The translations under genes were made by a program, and so were the position numbers. A stretch of DNA of 64,000 nucleotides from Allotamlana fucoidanivorans (GTDB lineage Bacteria; Bacteroidota; Bacteroidia; Flavobacteriales; Flavobacteriaceae): assembly GCF_045788535.1 (NCBI RefSeq), contig NZ_CP074074.1:682001-746000 (forward strand), in the 5' to 3' direction. This document shows positions 61,026 through 64,000 of the stretch, one piece after another; within the stretch, counting starts at the first letter, position 1, and each line of letters opens with the position of its first letter. The notes beneath the pieces were generated by a model. It searched no databases. It was not told where the DNA came from and was given only the letters and a program-made list of their open reading frames with translations.

Positions 61026-62162
61026 TTATTTTTTAACCGCAGCACATCCTGCCATAGTTGTTATTTTTATAGCCTCTGTTGGGGGCAAATCATCATTTCG
61101 CTTTACGGTTTCTTCAACAACATTTTGTGTTAAAACTTCAAAAGCAGATTCTAAAGGTGTACCTGTTTGTAATGCCGCCGGACGCCCAAAATCACCAGCC
61201 TCTCTAATACTTTGTACTAATGGAATTTCTCCTAAGAATGGTACGTTTAAATCTAAAGCCAGATTTTTTGCGCCTTCTTGTCCAAAAATATAGTATTTAT
61301 TATCTGGCAACTCCTCTGGCGTGAAATACGCCATGTTTTCAATAATTCCTAATACTGGCACGCTGATACTATCCTGTTGGAACATAGCCACACCTTTTTT
61401 GGCATCAGCCAAGGCTACATTTTGTGGTGTACTTACCACAACCGCACCTGTAATGGGTAAGGATTGCATAATACTCAAATGAATATCACCTGTTCCTGGA
61501 GGTAAATCAAGTAATAAGAAATCTAATGCACCCCAATGGGCATCAAAAATCATTTGATTTAATGCCTTGGCAGCCATGGGTCCACGCCAAACTACCGCCT
61601 GATTAGGCTTTGTAAAGAAACCAATAGATAACACTTTAACACCATAGTTTTCTATGGGTTTCATTTTAGATTTGCCTTCAACAGTAACAGCCAACGGTTT
61701 TTCGGCAACCACATCAAACATAATTGGAATGGATGGCCCGTAAATATCGGCATCTAAAACCCCCACTTTAAAGCCCATTTTAGATAAACTAACCGCTAAA
61801 TTGGCTGTGACAGTAGACTTACCAACACCTCCTTTTCCTGAAGCTACCGCTATAATATTTTTAATACCTGGAATTGGTTTTCCTTTTATAACATTGGGCT
61901 TTGGGTTTTGAGGTGCATCAACCGTAACGTTTACTTTTATTTTGGCCTTTTCGTAAACCTGCTCATGAATGGTTTTTAAAATATCAACCTCCGTACGTTT
62001 TTTTGCCTGTAAACTTGGATTTTTTATAGTAATATCTACAATTACCTCATCACCAAAAGTAACGATGTTTTTTACAGCACCACTTTCAACCATATTCTGT
62101 CCTTCTCCAGGCACAGTAATGCTTTCAAGTGCTTTTAAAATGTCTTTTTTATTCAGCTTCAT
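61026..62162 (-). CDS. mrp: Mrp/NBP35-family Fe-S carrier ATPase
   Basis: A 378-residue P-loop protein. The N-terminal DUF59/MIP18 domain is at about 3-80; the ATPase has the deviant Walker A ASGKGGVGKST (108-118), VLDADIYGPSIP (switch I) and LLLDLPPGTGD (Walker B). Mrp/ApbC carry [4Fe-4S] clusters to apo-proteins. In the C-terminal part only a single Cys (MAGCAAVKK) can be seen rather than the CxxC of some relatives. It forms an operon with the NifU-C gene. Confidence 0.92.
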   Translation of the reverse strand: MKLNKKDILKALESITVPGEGQNMVESGAVKNIVTFGDEVIVDITIKNPSLQAKKRTEVDILKTIHEQVYEKAKIKVNVTVDAPQNPKPNVIKGKPIPGIKNIIAVASGKGGVGKSTVTANLAVSLSKMGFKVGVLDADIYGPSIPIMFDVVAEKPLAVTVEGKSKMKPIENYGVKVLSIGFFTKPNQAVVWRGPMAAKALNQMIFDAHWGALDFLLLDLPPGTGDIHLSIMQSLPITGAVVVSTPQNVALADAKKGVAMFQQDSISVPVLGIIENMAYFTPEELPDNKYYIFGQEGAKNLALDLNVPFLGEIPLVQSIREAGDFGRPAALQTGTPLESAFEVLTQNVVEETVKRNDDLPPTEAIKITTMAGCAAVKK

Positions 62163-62297
62163 TTATTCAGATTAATTCTAAACAACAAAGATAATTAATA
62201 TCCCTTTAAGGGAAAAACTACTTCCAATAAGTTTTTCTAATGTTTTAATTAGCCGTAACTTATTTACCCTGTGTCATTTTAAAAGGATAAAAACCAA

Positions 62298-62627
62298 CTA
62301 CAATTCTATGCTAGGATCCCAAAAAACGGCTTCAAAATTTTGTATTTGATGATTAAGAATCTCAATACCTTCACTCTCTAATAACTGCTGCATTAAATTT
62401 GTACCATCAAAATGATGTTTCCCCGTTAGCAGCCCCTTACGATTAACCACTCGATGAGCTGGGACCTCTTTTCCTACTGAGCCATTCATAGCATACCCTA
62501 CCATTCTAGCACTCCTGGCGGCTCCCAGATACTTAGCAATTGCGCCATAACTCGTGACTCTTCCGTACGGAATTTGTTTAGCTACTTCATAGACTCTTTC
62601 AAAGAAATTTAGCGTTTCAGCTTTCAT
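62298..62627 (-). CDS. Alkyltransferase-like (ATL) protein without active-site Cys
   Basis: A 109-residue protein of the MGMT fold: IPYGRVTSYGAIAKYLGAARSARMVGYAMNG (19-49) is the DNA-binding helix-turn-helix region, but the active-site PCHR is PAHR at 56-59. It therefore cannot transfer an alkyl group. ATL proteins bind O6-alkylguanine and hand it to nucleotide-excision repair. It is followed upstream by the LysE-family gene, 9 bases apart. Confidence 0.9.
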   Translation of the reverse strand: MKAETLNFFERVYEVAKQIPYGRVTSYGAIAKYLGAARSARMVGYAMNGSVGKEVPAHRVVNRKGLLTGKHHFDGTNLMQQLLESEGIEILNHQIQNFEAVFWDPSIEL

Positions 62628-62636
62628 GAAAACGTA

Positions 62637-63266
62637 TTAAAATTCTTTTATAATACTTATTATTGTGACAATAGATATCACACCTGTTATACTGCCAATG
62701 ATGAGATTCATATTTTTCTGAGAGGTTAGTGATTTGCTCTTTATTTTATCAAAAAAGAAAATATACATGTATAACATTACAAATGTACCTGTAACCGCTC
62801 CAGACACATAAGAAAATATACTTATCCCTTCAAAGGTCATCCATCCAAAGGAAGCCAAGGTAATGGTCATATAAGCTTGATAAGGTATAGGAAACACATT
62901 AAGTGCTGACATAAAAACCCCTTGAAAAAACCGACTGTGCTTACTCTTTGTTTTAGGCTCTACCTGAGGCTGGGCTTTAGATTTAGCAATAAAAAGAAAA
63001 TAAACCGTTATTAAAATAAAAATGACAACAGCCACACGCCGAAGCACATCAATGACCTCGGGGTGCTTACTAAGATATCTTGCAAAAATAGCTGCTATAT
63101 AGGTTTGGGCAGCTACAATAACACATGCCCCAATGGAAAACATAATACCCCGTACATGACCTTCTTTTAAACTAATTTTAGCAGCCGTCATATTAAGCAA
63201 CCCAGGTGGAATCACCCCTATAAAAGCAAAAAATAAGCCGAGTAAAAAGATAAAGGTGATATCCAC
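62637..63266 (-). CDS. LysE-family transport protein
   Basis: A 209-residue membrane protein with six helices and the LysE/RhtB signature PPGLLNMTAAKISLKEGHVRGIMFSIGA near residues 20-47. Members export amino acids or related compounds. The start is a GTG at 63266 which shares one base with the trmB stop codon (TAGTG), so the two genes are coupled. The substrate cannot be deduced. Confidence 0.8.
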   Translation of the reverse strand: MDITFIFLLGLFFAFIGVIPPGLLNMTAAKISLKEGHVRGIMFSIGACVIVAAQTYIAAIFARYLSKHPEVIDVLRRVAVVIFILITVYFLFIAKSKAQPQVEPKTKSKHSRFFQGVFMSALNVFPIPYQAYMTITLASFGWMTFEGISIFSYVSGAVTGTFVMLYMYIFFFDKIKSKSLTSQKNMNLIIGSITGVISIVTIISIIKEF

Positions 63267-63943
63267 TACGGCTTAATTTTAAACTTAATGTATGTTATAG
63301 CTTTATTTTGCTCTAAATATTGAGATTCATAAAACGTTTGAATACTTGTTACTTCTTCTGGGCTACCTTCCTGTTTGTAAACATCATGATTTGCATAAAC
63401 CACCTCATGCCCAGCACCGTGCAACAACCCAAGTGTGTAACCGTGCATAAATTCACTATCCGTTTTAAGGTTAATAAAGCCTTCTGGTTTTAAAATTTTT
63501 TTATACCGCTCTAAAAATTGAGCATTCGTCATACGGTGCTTAGTACGTTTATATTTTATTTGAGGATCAGGAAAAGTTATCCAAATCTCATCAACTTCCT
63601 GGTCTCCAAACGCATAATCAATAAGTTCAATCTGGGTTCTTAAAAAGGCTACGTTTTCTATTTGCTTCTCAACAGCCGTTTTTGCACCGCGCCAAAATCG
63701 AGCGCCTTTTATATCAATGCCAATAAAGTTTTTATTTGGGTACTTTTTTGCTAGTGCCACCGTATACTCTCCCTTTCCACAACCTAATTCTAAAACCAAA
63801 GGGTTTTCATTTTTAAAAAAAGTTTCGCGCCACTTTCCTTTCAATTTAAAGTTTGAATGTACCAACATGTCTCGTGTTGGTTGAATCACGTTTTTAAACG
63901 TTTCGTTTTCTTTAAATCGCCTAAGTTTATTCTTGCTTCCCAA
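63266..63943 (-). CDS. trmB: tRNA (guanine-N7)-methyltransferase
   Basis: A 225-residue SAM-dependent methyltransferase that makes m7G46 in tRNA. Visible motifs: LVLELGCGKGEYTVALAKKYPNKNFIGIDIKGARFWRG (SAM binding, about 48-85), VDEIWITFPDPQIKYKRTKHRMTNAQFLERY (near 117-147, substrate loop with KHR) and LKTDSEFMHGYTL. Length and order are complete. It is the first gene of the trmB-LysE-ATL run on the minus strand. Confidence 0.95.
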   Translation of the reverse strand: MGSKNKLRRFKENETFKNVIQPTRDMLVHSNFKLKGKWRETFFKNENPLVLELGCGKGEYTVALAKKYPNKNFIGIDIKGARFWRGAKTAVEKQIENVAFLRTQIELIDYAFGDQEVDEIWITFPDPQIKYKRTKHRMTNAQFLERYKKILKPEGFINLKTDSEFMHGYTLGLLHGAGHEVVYANHDVYKQEGSPEEVTSIQTFYESQYLEQNKAITYIKFKIKP

Positions 63944-64000
63944 GGTCTATTAACTATTTCTTATTATTATCATATTTTTGGTAAAATTACGGAAATATAC

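Noticed and set aside
1..64000. CRISPR array, prophage or insertion sequence
   Set aside because: No regularly spaced repeats, no integrase, transposase or phage genes, and no terminal inverted repeats were seen.

Overview
The window looks like a chromosomal segment of a marine or environmental member of the Flavobacteriaceae (Bacteroidota). The evidence is the low G+C content, ribosomal and housekeeping proteins of flavobacterial type, many lipoproteins and outer-membrane barrels, an ExbB-ExbD-ExbD system, and promoters that fit the Bacteroidota pattern TTTG-N19..21-TAnnTTTG rather than sigma-70 boxes. The family assignment is an inference from these features, not a database match.

Layout. 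1-5.8 kb: outer-membrane barrels around an exported lipoprotein amidohydrolase. 6-10.3 kb: rplM-rpsI, rpsB, tsf, pyrH and frr, with clear hairpin terminators and an unusual structured leader before rpsB. 10.4-18 kb: a DUF5686-like barrel, an MMPL exporter, asnS, rpoN and a PAP2-like membrane protein, followed by a decayed pseudogene that fills the next gap. 18.4-24.1 kb (minus strand): a PorT-like protein, an exb operon, tRNA-Ser(GGA), asparaginase and tatD. 24.2-25.8 kb: a retropepsin-like protein, an orphan NarL-type response regulator, and immediately behind it two tandem palindrome-promoter-hairpin units and a microprotein. 25.8-29.8 kb: sucAB.

30.5-41.1 kb is a clade II-like nitrous oxide reductase island: cytochrome c, fasciclin lipoprotein, nosZ, a NosB-position membrane protein, nosL, nosD, nosF, nosY, then three genes that look like a copper-acquisition set (CxxxCH small protein, duplicated Met/His-rich lipoprotein, OprC/NosA-type TonB receptor). 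Next to it on the minus strand are a heme-copper-like membrane protein, the di-iron repair protein Ric, and an Rrf2/NsrR-type regulator. One palindrome type, xAxGA-N8-TCxT, occurs upstream of the nos cluster, the regulator gene and ric, and the nos promoter also carries an FNR-like box at about -41.5. The sequence therefore suggests a local NO/anaerobiosis circuit that controls N2O respiration and nitrosative-damage repair.

43.7-51.8 kb: a polyprenyl synthase with a small partner, then tetR-tolC-RND adaptor-RND pump. 51.9-58 kb: aspS, a ClC protein with Gln in place of the gating Glu, and divergent tadA/dxs. 58.1-60.1 kb: a Crp/Fnr regulator followed by perfect CRP-type operators in front of a tautomerase-SDR-NTF2 operon. 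60.2-63.9 kb (minus strand): ferredoxin, NifU-C/Mrp Fe-S carriers, an alkyltransferase-like protein without its Cys, a LysE-type protein and trmB.

No insertion sequence, prophage, CRISPR array or restriction system was seen. The most novel-looking signals are regulatory: three different activator-type palindromes (response regulator, FNR-like, CRP-like) placed at nearly the same distance (29.5-31.5 bp) upstream of Bacteroidota -7 elements, two of them in front of genes and one duplicated in front of apparent small RNAs.
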